Notes: generated by a model not told the origin, from the sequence alone. A DNA stretch of 19,275 nucleotides from an uncultured Eubacteriales bacterium (GCA_902783795.1 CACZSO010000300.1:1-19275), one strand, 5' to 3'. Shown: positions 6,058-14,330, counted from the first letter of the stretch. Program-made: numbers and translations.

Positions 6058-7218
6058 ATGAAAAAACTGATCTCCCCGTTAATCATATGTATAGTGGCTG
6101 TATTTACTGCCTGCAGTATTGAGCCGGCAAGTCTGGAAAGCCTGATCATCGAAGGAACTACCATAAGTCCAGAAGAAGCATCTTCTTCTGAAACAGAAAC
6201 ACGATCTTCGACAGCAGAAGTCACATCTTCGGAGGCAAAAACTTCTTCCGAAAAAGAGTCTGGATCTTCAGCCAAAGACGATACAAAAGCTTCGACAAAA
6301 GAGTCCGATGCTTACAGCTCGGAAAGTGAAGAGACCCAGACTTCCACTGAAGAAAGCCTTTCGGAAGAAGAACCGGCTGCACTGCTGGCCGGCGGTTTCC
6401 AGGATGCTGTTTCCGGCGAGCTTCTGCCTGGCAGATCAGCTGTCGTGGTAAATACTGACACGCTGGAACAATGTGCTGTCATCGCCGATGAATCCGGTGA
6501 GTTTACAGAATGGCTGATGCCTGGAAAATACAGGATATCCGTAGATCTGGAGGGTTATGATCCCTACGAGGAATCCTTTGAAATGACGGAGGATAAGACC
6601 ACCCTCCTGATCATAAGGCTGACGCCTGTATCATCTCATACGACTGAGCCGACGACCACGACCAGCCCTCCGACGACTACGGCCAGCCCGCCCCCATCCA
6701 CAACGACGTCAGATCCCTATGCCGGTATTTATGAGATAAACTTTAAAGACCAGAATCTCTCAGTGATTCCTGATCTCTCCGCTTACCCGGATCTGGTATC
6801 TGTAGATCTGATGAATAACAATATCACGGACCTTACCCCGCTATCCGGCCTGACCCGCCTGACTAAGGTCTGGCTGGCAGGAAACCCCATCACGAACCTC
6901 CGGGGGATCTCTACATTGGTCAATCTCGATGAGCTGGGAATAGGTGAATGCGGCATTTCAGATATTTCAGGGATCTCATCGTTAAAACATTTAAGAATAC
7001 TGGATTTCTGGTACAGTGAGATCTCAGATATTTCTGAATTATCCGCTTTGACGAATTTGGAGGAGATCTATATGAGCTTTTCCAATGTGACCACACTCCG
7101 GCCTATTATGGATCTTCCCAAACTTAAAGTGATCTCCATCCGCGGCTTGAATATCCCGGAAAGCGAGATCAATGAATTTATCCAGAAACATCCTGCCTGT
7201 ACAGTCTACAGGTTTTAG
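6058..7218 (+). CDS. Leucine-rich-repeat surface lipoprotein
   Basis: A 386-residue predicted lipoprotein. The signal peptide ends in VFTAC, with the lipidated Cys at 19; Phe at the -3 position is unusual for a lipobox. Order of parts: Ser/Glu/Thr-rich linker (20-107), a beta-sandwich resembling carboxypeptidase-regulatory or Cna-B domains (about 112-190, with GEFTEWLMPGKYRISV), a Thr/Pro linker (194-219), then about six 22-residue leucine-rich repeats of internalin/SDS22 type (about 224-365) of the form LxxVxLxxNxITDLxPLSxL. Such repeats normally bind protein partners. The ATG at 6058 is preferred to the in-frame GTG at 6052; the ribosome site AAGAG is weak. First gene of an operon, with 31 bases to the next gene. 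Binding partner unknown. Confidence 0.85.
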   Translation: MKKLISPLIICIVAVFTACSIEPASLESLIIEGTTISPEEASSSETETRSSTAEVTSSEAKTSSEKESGSSAKDDTKASTKESDAYSSESEETQTSTEESLSEEEPAALLAGGFQDAVSGELLPGRSAVVVNTDTLEQCAVIADESGEFTEWLMPGKYRISVDLEGYDPYEESFEMTEDKTTLLIIRLTPVSSHTTEPTTTTSPPTTTASPPPSTTTSDPYAGIYEINFKDQNLSVIPDLSAYPDLVSVDLMNNNITDLTPLSGLTRLTKVWLAGNPITNLRGISTLVNLDELGIGECGISDISGISSLKHLRILDFWYSEISDISELSALTNLEEIYMSFSNVTTLRPIMDLPKLKVISIRGLNIPESEINEFIQKHPACTVYRF

Positions 7219-7249
7219 AATTTTATAATATAACCAGGAGAACAGAAGC

Positions 7250-8911
7250 ATGCTGTGTATCGAATGTCAGAAAGAGATCCCGGATGGCGCCCGGGTATGT
7301 CCCTATTGCAGCACCATTCAAATTTCATTTTCAAATGATCCAGGGACAGAGGAGACTGATCTTAAGTCTGAGCAGAATATCAGCCCAGATAAAGCTGCAG
7401 AAAATGCTGCACCTTCATCCCGCTTTAGACCCCGGCCACGCCCGCGTCCGGGTGCCGCAGATACGAGCCCTGCGGCTGAACAAAGCTCCCCCTCTTCCAG
7501 ACGGCCGCAGAGAAATACAACAGAACCAATGTCTATCGCAGAGAGAAGACAAAGAATGGCAGCAGAAAGACAGTCCATGTCTGAAAGAAGGCCACCCAGA
7601 AGACGTGTCAATACTGAGACAGCAACTGCTGATCAGCAGATATCAGATCAGGCCAATGCAGAACCTGTATCTGATACACAGCCATTTGACGCACCTTTGG
7701 TAAGTGATCTGACAGAAAGAGAAGCCGTATCTTTTATCCCACAGGATAACTCTGCGGCAGATATCGGTACCGAATCTGCTGCTCCTTTGGACAGTATCCC
7801 GGCTGATACGGAAACCGCATCTTTTGAAATATCAGATGATACAGAAAAAGAAGCTATCATTCAAACGGCGGCTGCCCTGGAAAATGACGATGCAGAAACA
7901 TCAGAAATAAAGCCGGCAAGACCTGCCAGGCCCGTAAGACCTCAAAGGCCTCATAGGCAGGCCGGGACCTCCGGAGAAACGGGAGAAGACACTTCCGAAA
8001 AGCCCTCTCAGTCCGAAGAGAAAACGGATAAAGAAGAGACTGCCGAAACGGCCAGACCGCCGAAACGCGAGAAGACCAAAACTCCCAAACCTGAGAAGAC
8101 CAGGACTCCTAAACCCGAGAAGACCAAGACTCCTAAAGATATTATCGGCGCCTTAAATTGGCCGAAATTCAAGCCTTATATTGCCCTGGGCCTGTTGGTG
8201 ATCTCTGCCATACTGCTGTTTTTCAGCTGGGCCGGCGTACCTGCCCATAACAAAGACACCCTTGCCAGCCTGGTCAAGAATACAGTAGATGATATCGACA
8301 AAATAGATATTGGTAAATTCAACGACCGCTTCGAGGATTATATTTCTTCCACAGATGTGCGGCGGCTGCAGTCAGAGACCCGGGACCTTCTCGTGAACTG
8401 TTCAGACGGAGGGCTCTCACCTTTCGATTTATTAACAGACGGCATCCATCTTTCACATATATCCGGAATTGCAAAGCAAGGTGTGAACAAGCTGGCAGAC
8501 GCCTACCGTAATAATCCTGCCTACAAGGTCAACGAGAGCATTGTCGCCAGTGTGAATAATTTAGACAAAAAAACAAGTACAGTCACCATTCTCTGGGGCA
8601 TCCTTCTGGGGCTGACCGCTGCCGGTCTTATCCTGGCGGGTATAGGTCTTTTAAAGAAGAAAAATATCCTGACTGTCCCCTATATGGTATTTATTATCCT
8701 TATCTTTGCTGCATTTGCGGCCATACCTGCTCTTCTTGGAAAAGTAAATGTGGGCGCATTCCCAGAGGCATGGTTCAGCAGATCTGAACTGGATCTTATC
8801 AATATGCTGAAGTCTGCCTCCATGAAAGTTCCGGCTTTCATATCCCTTATTTTTGCTGCGGCTGGAACGGCCCTCGCTTTTATGGGCGGCAGAAAGGAAG
8901 TGTCAGCATGA
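7250..8911 (+). CDS. Zinc-ribbon membrane protein with long disordered linker
   Basis: A 553-residue protein of unknown function. The N-terminal zinc ribbon has C3, C6, C17 and C20 (CxxC...CPYC). Residues 30-300 are low complexity: RPRPRPRPG (60-68), a Pro/Arg run (221-236) and three eight-residue KT(K/R)TPKPE units (275-297). Then TM1 (about 310-329), an external segment (330-444) and TM2-TM4 (about 445-467, 475-497, 528-546). Zinc ribbon plus linker are predicted cytoplasmic, the 330-444 segment outside. AGGAGA precedes the ATG by eight bases. The stop overlaps the next gene's start by four bases (ATGA), so the two lipoproteins and this protein are made together and may form a complex. No enzymatic motif is seen. 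Confidence 0.82.
   Translation: MLCIECQKEIPDGARVCPYCSTIQISFSNDPGTEETDLKSEQNISPDKAAENAAPSSRFRPRPRPRPGAADTSPAAEQSSPSSRRPQRNTTEPMSIAERRQRMAAERQSMSERRPPRRRVNTETATADQQISDQANAEPVSDTQPFDAPLVSDLTEREAVSFIPQDNSAADIGTESAAPLDSIPADTETASFEISDDTEKEAIIQTAAALENDDAETSEIKPARPARPVRPQRPHRQAGTSGETGEDTSEKPSQSEEKTDKEETAETARPPKREKTKTPKPEKTRTPKPEKTKTPKDIIGALNWPKFKPYIALGLLVISAILLFFSWAGVPAHNKDTLASLVKNTVDDIDKIDIGKFNDRFEDYISSTDVRRLQSETRDLLVNCSDGGLSPFDLLTDGIHLSHISGIAKQGVNKLADAYRNNPAYKVNESIVASVNNLDKKTSTVTILWGILLGLTAAGLILAGIGLLKKKNILTVPYMVFIILIFAAFAAIPALLGKVNVGAFPEAWFSRSELDLINMLKSASMKVPAFISLIFAAAGTALAFMGGRKEVSA
8069..8140 (+). repeat. Three 24-bp tandem repeats inside the zinc-ribbon protein gene
   Basis: Units at 8069-8092, 8093-8116 and 8117-8140, each beginning GAGAAGACCA and encoding EKT(K/R)TPKP. 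They differ at a few mostly third-position bases; the last unit diverges at its end (AAAGAT). They sit in the basic linker just before TM1 and could vary in number between strains. Confidence 0.85.
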
Positions 8912-10212
8912 AAAAGATCCTGACAGTCATTATCATACTCTCGCTTATTCTGTCCTTGGCTGGCTGTGCTTTTGAGGAATTTGACAAATATATCATAGAG
9001 GAAGTCTCTTCTTCTCTGGAGCCAACGGTTGAGAGTACTGAAAAAGCCACTGAAAGCACGCCGGAAGAAACCACTGCTGTCCCCACAGAAAAGAGCACAG
9101 AAGAAGAAAAAACGACAGAGGAAAAGACTACTGCTGAGAAAACTACAGAAAAGCGGACTTCCGAGCCTGAAACCTCTGCCTCAAAGACTACAGAAGAACC
9201 CACCACTACAGAACCGGAGTCTACTACGAAAAAGGAAGAACTTCCTGATCTTTCCGGAGTATGGAAAGGCGAAAAAGACTCTGTTATCGTATTAAATAAG
9301 GATTTTACGGGACGTTTCTATGCTTCCCGGACGTATTATAAGCAGGGCGATACTACGGTACATAATCTCACCTATGAGATCACTGATGACAAAAAGGTCT
9401 ATATAGATGATGTGTTTGATTTCAGGATCGTAAGCCCTGTCAATACATCGACCCTTCACTTTGTCCCGCAGAAATCCACCAACAAATGGAGTGGTGAAGT
9501 ATTCGTCCGTCATCCGGAACTGACAGAGGCCGATATTATTCAGGAACGCATTGATTCCTATACTGAGGCCCCCACCACTGCTGCTCCCACCACCACAGCT
9601 GAAAGCCAGAAGAAACTGACCGCCAATGATCTGATCGGGACCTTCTTAGGTGATGATCTTTCGGTGATCCATTTCTATTCGAACGGACAATGTGTCTATC
9701 AGGAGCCCACAAATAAAAACTCCCTGAACCTGAGGCGGGGGATCAGCTGCCGTTATACTGTCTCAGGCAGCCGGGTGACCATCACCGGTGCCGCTACCTA
9801 TGATATTTATGCGGATCTTTCGAATAATAAGGAGTTTCCTGTTAATTCGTTTTTAGTCCAGAGCACGAACTCTTCCTGGTCAAATGAGACTTTTACAAGA
9901 AATGCTTCGGATAACCCGGTCAAACAGGCAGCCGAAAACAGCAGCTTCATCCTGCCTTCTTCCTCCAGAGAGATCACTGATTTTGATCTTGATCTTCTCT
10001 CTAAGGCAGAGGTCCGGCTGGCCCGCAATGAGATCCTGGCAAAGCATGGGAGGAAGTTCAAGGATGCTGAACTGAGAGCATATTTCAATAATAAAACATG
10101 GTATAACGGTACCATAGACGGAACCACCTTTGATTCCCAGCTGAATAAGTATCTCACCGACATTGAACTTAAAAATGTAGATTTTATCAATGCCTATGAG
10201 TCAGCACATTAA
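8908..10212 (+). CDS. YARHG-domain lipoprotein
   Basis: A 434-residue predicted lipoprotein; the lipobox LAGC places the lipidated Cys at 20. Order: Thr/Glu/Lys-rich linker (33-112), two related beta-rich domains (about 113-202, from DLSGVWKGEKDS, and about 236-332, from DLIGTFLGDDLS, each ending in an aromatic/F(V/T)R pattern), then a C-terminal YARHG domain (about 346-430). The YARHG core is ARNEILAKHGRKFKD (372-386) with AYFNNKTWY (391-399), matching the family pattern of ARNExxARHG and YF...WY. YARHG domains are extracellular and thought to bind the cell wall or partners; the function is poorly known. The start overlaps the upstream stop by four bases. The operon ends at the terminator 10239-10266. 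Confidence 0.88.
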   Translation: MKKILTVIIILSLILSLAGCAFEEFDKYIIEEVSSSLEPTVESTEKATESTPEETTAVPTEKSTEEEKTTEEKTTAEKTTEKRTSEPETSASKTTEEPTTTEPESTTKKEELPDLSGVWKGEKDSVIVLNKDFTGRFYASRTYYKQGDTTVHNLTYEITDDKKVYIDDVFDFRIVSPVNTSTLHFVPQKSTNKWSGEVFVRHPELTEADIIQERIDSYTEAPTTAAPTTTAESQKKLTANDLIGTFLGDDLSVIHFYSNGQCVYQEPTNKNSLNLRRGISCRYTVSGSRVTITGAATYDIYADLSNNKEFPVNSFLVQSTNSSWSNETFTRNASDNPVKQAAENSSFILPSSSREITDFDLDLLSKAEVRLARNEILAKHGRKFKDAELRAYFNNKTWYNGTIDGTTFDSQLNKYLTDIELKNVDFINAYESAH

Positions 10213-10238
10213 CTTAAGAAAGCATAATTAACAAAAGA

Positions 10239-10266
10239 GAGCCCGCTGCTTTTATTCAGCGGGCTC
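10239..10266. terminator. Strong bidirectional terminator between envelope operon and MFS gene
   Basis: GAGCCCGCTG (10239-10248), loop CTTTTATT, CAGCGGGCTC (10257-10266): a perfect 10-bp stem. T6 follows on the plus strand, and AAAAG precedes it, giving a T-run for the minus strand too. It separates the convergent lipoprotein and MFS genes; the MFS stop codon is at 10271. Confidence 0.92.
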
Positions 10267-10270
10267 TTTT

Positions 10271-11431
10271 TTATAACTGATCTCCGGTCCTGGCCTGCCA
10301 GACGCCCAAAAATGCTCCTAAAAGGGCCATTCCTATGGCGGCAAGCAGAAATACCCGGCCGGTGCTCACTTCGCCGAAAAAGGCCTTTGAAAGCGGATTC
10401 ATGACCAGCGGAGAAATAAAACTGCCCATCTGCACCCCGCAGGCAGTGACTGCCGATGCCATGGCCGCGGAAACAGGATTGACAGAGCTGGTCACTTTTA
10501 CCACATATGTGGGCATGAAGATGCCCTGGCAAAGACCGCAGAATAAGGCACCGATAAACAGCATAGCTGCTGTCCCGGGGAACAGCACCAGCACCACCGC
10601 GCCGATGGCAAAGCACAGTACCGCCGCTGTCATGGTCTGTTTTACAAAGATCTTCGTGATCCGCCCCAGCGTGATCCCTGCCAGGATCTGGATCAGGGAA
10701 AAGACGGCATTGATCAGCCCGGAAAAGGCACTGTCACCGGCGTATTTCCCGCTGATATGCAGGGCTATATTTGTATTGAAGGTGATCAGGAACAGGAAAA
10801 AGAAGAAACCCACACCTGTCAGGATGTAAATGTCCTTATTCAGCCGGATCTTATTCTCCTTATCTGTTTTTACCCGGCCGGTATCCGGCAGGCAGAGAAA
10901 CAGCAGCAGAAAAGCCACTAAAGCAATGAGATTGATCCAGTAAGAAGTATGGTAATCCACTTTTCCCAGTGCTCCTGCGCCGGCATTGATGATCATCATG
11001 CCTGCGCCTACGGCCGCTGCCTGGATGCCCATGACCTGCACCCGCTCATCGCCCTGGAAAAACTCCGCCACGACTACGCCGTTCAATGACATGGCCAAGC
11101 CTAGAGTGATACCATAGATCAGACGGCAGGCAAATAAAAGTGCAAAACTTTCCTTTACAAACGGCAGGAAACCTGTGACAAGCGCCACCAAAGCTGCAAA
11201 CAAGAGCAGTTTTTTCTTGCTCACTTTTGTGACCAGGAAGCCGGACAGAAGCGCTACAGCCATGGCTAACAGGCTGGGCCCGGTCACCAGTAATTGTATC
11301 AGACTCACGCTGACATCAGGAAAAGCCGCCTGAATGCTGCCTAAGATGGGCGTCACGCTGTGCTGCATTCCCTGCAGAAAACTGATGCAGATGATGGCAA
11401 TGATGATCTTGATCTTTTTTGATCTGCTCAT
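10271..11431 (-). CDS. Major facilitator superfamily transporter
   Basis: A 386-residue integral membrane protein with about 12 hydrophobic spans and a central cytoplasmic loop (about 185-195, DTGRVKTDKENK). The N-terminal half has the SLIQLLVTGPSLLAMAVALLSG run (about 43-64) followed by KVSKKK, the usual MFS loop 2-3 region, and RLIYGITLGLA (about 103-113) in the TM4 region. Substrate is not recognisable. The ATG overlaps the butyrate kinase stop by four bases (ATGA), so it is translated as part of the same operon. Given the upstream genes it may import the glycoside or phenolic ester or export a product; this is inference. Confidence 0.88.
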   Translation of the reverse strand: MSRSKKIKIIIAIICISFLQGMQHSVTPILGSIQAAFPDVSVSLIQLLVTGPSLLAMAVALLSGFLVTKVSKKKLLLFAALVALVTGFLPFVKESFALLFACRLIYGITLGLAMSLNGVVVAEFFQGDERVQVMGIQAAAVGAGMMIINAGAGALGKVDYHTSYWINLIALVAFLLLFLCLPDTGRVKTDKENKIRLNKDIYILTGVGFFFFLFLITFNTNIALHISGKYAGDSAFSGLINAVFSLIQILAGITLGRITKIFVKQTMTAAVLCFAIGAVVLVLFPGTAAMLFIGALFCGLCQGIFMPTYVVKVTSSVNPVSAAMASAVTACGVQMGSFISPLVMNPLSKAFFGEVSTGRVFLLAAIGMALLGAFLGVWQARTGDQL

Positions 11432-12519
11432 GCCTCAAACCCCTGAAATACTTTTTTCCCGGTGTAGATCTTCACCTGTTCTTCGCCCTTCAGCACGCGG
11501 ATGGCGCCTGCTGCCATGGCTTCCATTTCGAATTCGCCGGGGTACGCGTACACCGGTGCAATGAAGCCGACACTCTCTTTCAGCTCTTTCACCAGGCCTT
11601 CGTTATAGACGATGCCCCCGCCTAAGAGGATGCCGTCCACCTTTCCCTTAAGCACCGCCGCCATGGCGCCGATACCTTTTTCGATCTGGTAGATAAAGGC
11701 TTCCCACACAAGGGCTGCATAGGCGTCACCCGCGGCTATCTTCTCATTCACCTCGATAGCGTCCGAGGTGCCTAAGTGGCTTACAAAGCCGCCTGTCCTG
11801 GTGGTCAGCGCCCGCAGTTCCTTTGCGGTTTTCCCCTCACTGTATTCGATGAATTCCGCCACCGGTACCGCACCGCACCGGGTAGGTGCCATGGGTCCTT
11901 CGCCGCCCACGATATCGTATCCGTCTATCATCCGGCCCTTCTGATGAGCTGATACGGAAACGCCGCCCCCGATGTGGCAGACGATGTAATTTCCGTCTTC
12001 GTATTTTTTGCCCTGGGACGCTGCATGACGGATGGCTGTCTCTTTCAGATTCAAGGCATGCAGGTGGACATTCCTGTACACACCTTTAATGCCTGTGATC
12101 CTCGCCACATCCTGCAGTTCATCCACATCCGGCGGATTCACCGCATAGGCCTTTACACCGTATTCTTCCGCGAATTCATGGGCAATGCTGGGGCCTAAGC
12201 CCGCCGGATGGATCACACCGTTCGCGGCATGGAGAGAGTGCTGCAGGACCAGGTCTGTGACCTCGTAGACGCCGCCCTCACAGGCCAGCAGCCCGCCGCC
12301 CCTGCCCACACAGGCAGAAAGTCCGGAAAGATCCACGTTATTCTCTGCAAGGATGGCACGGATAGTTTCCATACGGTAAGGAAGCTGGGCCTCCTGTTCC
12401 GTGAACTGAGATAAGACGGCCGCATCATGAGAGACATTCACAGAGAAAAGTTTTGTGTCATTTTCGAAAAGAGCTATTTTAGTAGAAGTAGAGCCAGGGT
12501 TGATCGTTAATATCTTCAT
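11428..12519 (-). CDS. buk: Butyrate kinase (or related branched-chain carboxylate kinase)
   Basis: A 363-residue acetokinase-family enzyme that interconverts acyl phosphate plus ADP with carboxylate plus ATP in the cytosol. INPGSTSTK (6-14) is the phosphate-binding start, followed by VGRGGG (68-73), HIGGGVSV (about 187-194), GEGPMAPTRCG (about 210-220) and ILLGGGI in the C-terminal third. Length matches the family (about 355-365). The ATG at 12519 has GGAG eight bases upstream; the frame also opens at a GTG at 12528. No phosphotransbutyrylase gene, the usual partner, is next to it. It lies downstream of a catabolic gene set and upstream of an MFS gene, so it may act on a side-chain carboxylate such as an aryl- or branched-chain acid rather than in bulk butyrate formation. 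Confidence 0.9.
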   Translation of the reverse strand: MKILTINPGSTSTKIALFENDTKLFSVNVSHDAAVLSQFTEQEAQLPYRMETIRAILAENNVDLSGLSACVGRGGGLLACEGGVYEVTDLVLQHSLHAANGVIHPAGLGPSIAHEFAEEYGVKAYAVNPPDVDELQDVARITGIKGVYRNVHLHALNLKETAIRHAASQGKKYEDGNYIVCHIGGGVSVSAHQKGRMIDGYDIVGGEGPMAPTRCGAVPVAEFIEYSEGKTAKELRALTTRTGGFVSHLGTSDAIEVNEKIAAGDAYAALVWEAFIYQIEKGIGAMAAVLKGKVDGILLGGGIVYNEGLVKELKESVGFIAPVYAYPGEFEMEAMAAGAIRVLKGEEQVKIYTGKKVFQGFEA

Positions 12520-12546
12520 GGTAAACACTCCATAAAATAAAGTAAT

Positions 12547-12669
12547 AAGGCTTCCCCTTTGGGGAAGCTGTCACCCGCAGGGTGACTGATGAGGTGGGTG
12601 AAATGTACTGCTTTTTTACCTCATCCGTCATGCTTCGCATGACACTTTCCCCTCAAGGGGGAAGGCTTT
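12547..12669. repeat. Palindromic miniature intergenic repeat (MITE-like)
   Basis: An approximately 120-bp element whose two ends are inverted copies. Left: GCTTCCCC-TTT-GGGGAAGC (12550-12568) then GTCACCC-GCA-GGGTGAC (12570-12586) then GATGAGGT (12588-12595). Right: ACCTCATC (12618-12625), GTCATGC-TTC-GCATGAC (12627-12643), then TTTCCCC-TCAA-GGGGGAA (12646-12663). So each half holds two hairpins and the halves pair with each other. No open reading frame. Elements of this look are common between genes in gut Firmicutes. It separates the SnoaL-like and butyrate kinase genes and may act as a weak terminator or a transcript-stabilising structure. Confidence 0.8.
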
Positions 12670-12672
12670 TTT

Positions 12673-13029
12673 TTAGAAGCTTAAGTCGGGGGCTTCTTCC
12701 GGCAGCAGCTGTACCACATCCCAGTGCTCCGCCAGCTTACCATCCTCGATCCTGTACATATCCACGACTTTCGCGCTGTGTCCTGCCTTGAAGTTACACT
12801 TAAAAAACACAGCGACTGTATCATTATCAGACTCAAAGATCTGCTTCACATCCATAAACGGTTCCTGGGTAAAAAAGTCTTCTGCGAATTCCTTAAAGCC
12901 TTCCCGTCCAGTCCTGACGCCGATGCTGTGCTGTTTATAGTCTTCCTTCATGAATTCATCCAGCCGCGACAGGTCATGAGCATTAAAGACCTGATCGATA
13001 AAGGCCAGAACTATCTCTTTATTAGTCAT
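12673..13029 (-). CDS. SnoaL-like / NTF2-fold protein
   Basis: A 118-residue cone-shaped alpha+beta barrel protein. The pattern VLAFIDQVFNAHDLSRLDEFM (about 7-27) followed by YKQHS and GREGFKEFAEDFF (about 42-54), and the ending DMYRIEDGKLAEHWDV, is typical of the SnoaL-like polyketide-cyclase family. Members range from ring-closing or isomerising enzymes to ligand-binding proteins, so the reaction cannot be named. The ATG at 13029 has AAGGGG five bases upstream; the in-frame GTG at 13035 is less likely. It lies 61 bases after the esterase gene on the same strand. In this operon it could handle an unstable keto-sugar or aglycone intermediate (inference). The stop codon touches the edge of the palindromic repeat. 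Confidence 0.85.
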   Translation of the reverse strand: MTNKEIVLAFIDQVFNAHDLSRLDEFMKEDYKQHSIGVRTGREGFKEFAEDFFTQEPFMDVKQIFESDNDTVAVFFKCNFKAGHSAKVVDMYRIEDGKLAEHWDVVQLLPEEAPDLSF

Positions 13030-13046
13030 ATTCACCCCTTTTTATG

Positions 13047-13077
13047 GTTCAGGCCCTGCCTAAAGCAGAGCCTGAAC
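13047..13077 (-). other. Intercistronic hairpin between esterase and SnoaL-like genes
   Basis: GTTCAGGC (13047-13054), C, CTGC, loop CTAAA, GCAG, A, GCCTGAAC (13070-13077). In the minus-strand RNA the mismatch becomes a U-G pair, giving a 13-bp stem with a five-base loop. It is not followed by a T-run. It ends about 18 bases before the SnoaL-like ATG and may mark RNA processing or change relative expression of the two genes. Confidence 0.55.
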
Positions 13078-13090
13078 TACTTTCAGATTT

Positions 13091-14320
13091 TTATTTCCAG
13101 AGTACGTTTTCAGCGAAATACTCAAACATCTCCGGCCAGCAGAACCAGTCGTGAGAGCCGGTCACAAAGTACGGAATGTAAGGAATTCCGGCTTCTTTCA
13201 GGGCCGCGATGGTGGTGGGGACGCCCCGGTTCGTCTGATTATAGGCGATGTCTTCTTCTGCGCTGCCGATCAACAGTTTCACCTCACGGATGTGGGGATC
13301 ACTGATATCGTAGCCGGGATAGCCGGGAGCCACGCCGCCGGAGAAAGCGCCGAAATAATCATACAGGGCTGACCGGTGATAGAACATGTACAAGGTGGTC
13401 ATGGAGCCCATGGAAAGGCCGCAGAAGGCCCGGTCCTTCACATCCTTCGAGATATTGAACAGCTTCTCAATAAAGGGAATGACGCACGTCTCGATGTTCT
13501 CAGCGATCTTCGCGAAATCCCAGCGGTAGACAGAGTTGTTCGGGGTGATCACGATGGCTTCACGAGTACGGCCCTCCGCGATCATATTGTCCAGTACATG
13601 ATTTAAGCTGCCCTGGCTGAACCAGTCCGCTTCATTACCGCCGCCGCCGTGAGACACTACCACCAGGGGGTAGGTCTTCGTCCGGTCAAAGCCCGCAGGA
13701 AGATAAACACCTACTGACTGCACATTGCCGTCCACATCGGTATAGGACATATAAGAAACGGTGCCGGTCTTTTCGGGATCACCGATGGGGATCCTGGCAC
13801 ACTCTTCTTTCGTGCCCACATACAGTTCAGAATTTGACTGGACGCCGCTTACCGTCGGAGCTGCCGGCGGGTTCTCCGGATCAGTGATCCAATGGTTCGT
13901 CTCGCCTTTAAAGCCCTTCTTCATGGCCTCTTCAAAGTTGACAAACCCTTTCTTTTCGCCGGTCTTTGTGATCACATTGCTCCAGCCCATGCGGGGATCC
14001 GTCTGTTCCGGACCCAGGTCGGGGTTGATAACGAACTGATAAGGGTAAACACCGGCGGGAAGCTTCAGTGTAACTTCATAGATGCCGTCCGCGTTTTTTT
14101 CCATCCCTTCCAGATAGACGCCGCCGATGGGATACAGGCCTTCCCTATACTCTGCCGGGGGATACTTCTTCTCGCAGTCCACCATGCCAGTTTCATCCGT
14201 ATGGCCGGTCAGACCGCTTTCATAGAATAAAAACTCTCCTTTTACGGCAACACTCTTCACTTCCACACCCTGCACTTTTGCGGGATCCAGTTTCAGAGTA
14301 ACATCATACAACTTCTTCAT
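13091..14320 (-). CDS. Feruloyl-esterase-like alpha/beta hydrolase (esterase D/Fes family) with N-terminal Ig-like domain
   Basis: A 409-residue protein without a signal peptide, so probably cytosolic. The N-terminal 1-130 or so resembles an early-set/CBM48-like sandwich (LKLPAGVYPYQFVINPD, 86-101). The C-terminal esterase domain (about 185-409) resembles the xylanase-associated feruloyl esterases: oxyanion region VVSHGGGGNEADW (221-233), nucleophile S303 in GLSMGS, catalytic His H390 in GSHDWFCW, and an acidic residue near E356/D357. The ATG at 14320 follows AAAGGAG by five bases and lies ten bases after the stop of the flavodoxin-fold gene; an ATG at 14338 is less likely. Hydrolysis of a hydroxycinnamoyl or acyl ester on a plant glycoside is likely but unproven. 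Confidence 0.85.
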   Translation of the reverse strand: MKKLYDVTLKLDPAKVQGVEVKSVAVKGEFLFYESGLTGHTDETGMVDCEKKYPPAEYREGLYPIGGVYLEGMEKNADGIYEVTLKLPAGVYPYQFVINPDLGPEQTDPRMGWSNVITKTGEKKGFVNFEEAMKKGFKGETNHWITDPENPPAAPTVSGVQSNSELYVGTKEECARIPIGDPEKTGTVSYMSYTDVDGNVQSVGVYLPAGFDRTKTYPLVVVSHGGGGNEADWFSQGSLNHVLDNMIAEGRTREAIVITPNNSVYRWDFAKIAENIETCVIPFIEKLFNISKDVKDRAFCGLSMGSMTTLYMFYHRSALYDYFGAFSGGVAPGYPGYDISDPHIREVKLLIGSAEEDIAYNQTNRGVPTTIAALKEAGIPYIPYFVTGSHDWFCWPEMFEYFAENVLWK

Positions 14321-14330
14321 GTTTTCTCCT

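Noticed and set aside
8069..8140. Possible CRISPR-like array.
   Set aside because: The 24-bp units are directly adjacent without spacers, are in frame, and encode a Lys/Thr/Pro linker.
12582..12791. A 69-codon plus-strand frame across the palindromic repeat.
   Set aside because: It is read through by chance across the repeat and the antisense of the SnoaL-like gene, with no ribosome site or domain.
13047..13077. Possible intrinsic terminator after the esterase.
   Set aside because: The stem is good but CATAAAAAGG follows on the transcribed strand, not a T-run, so it is listed as an intercistronic hairpin.
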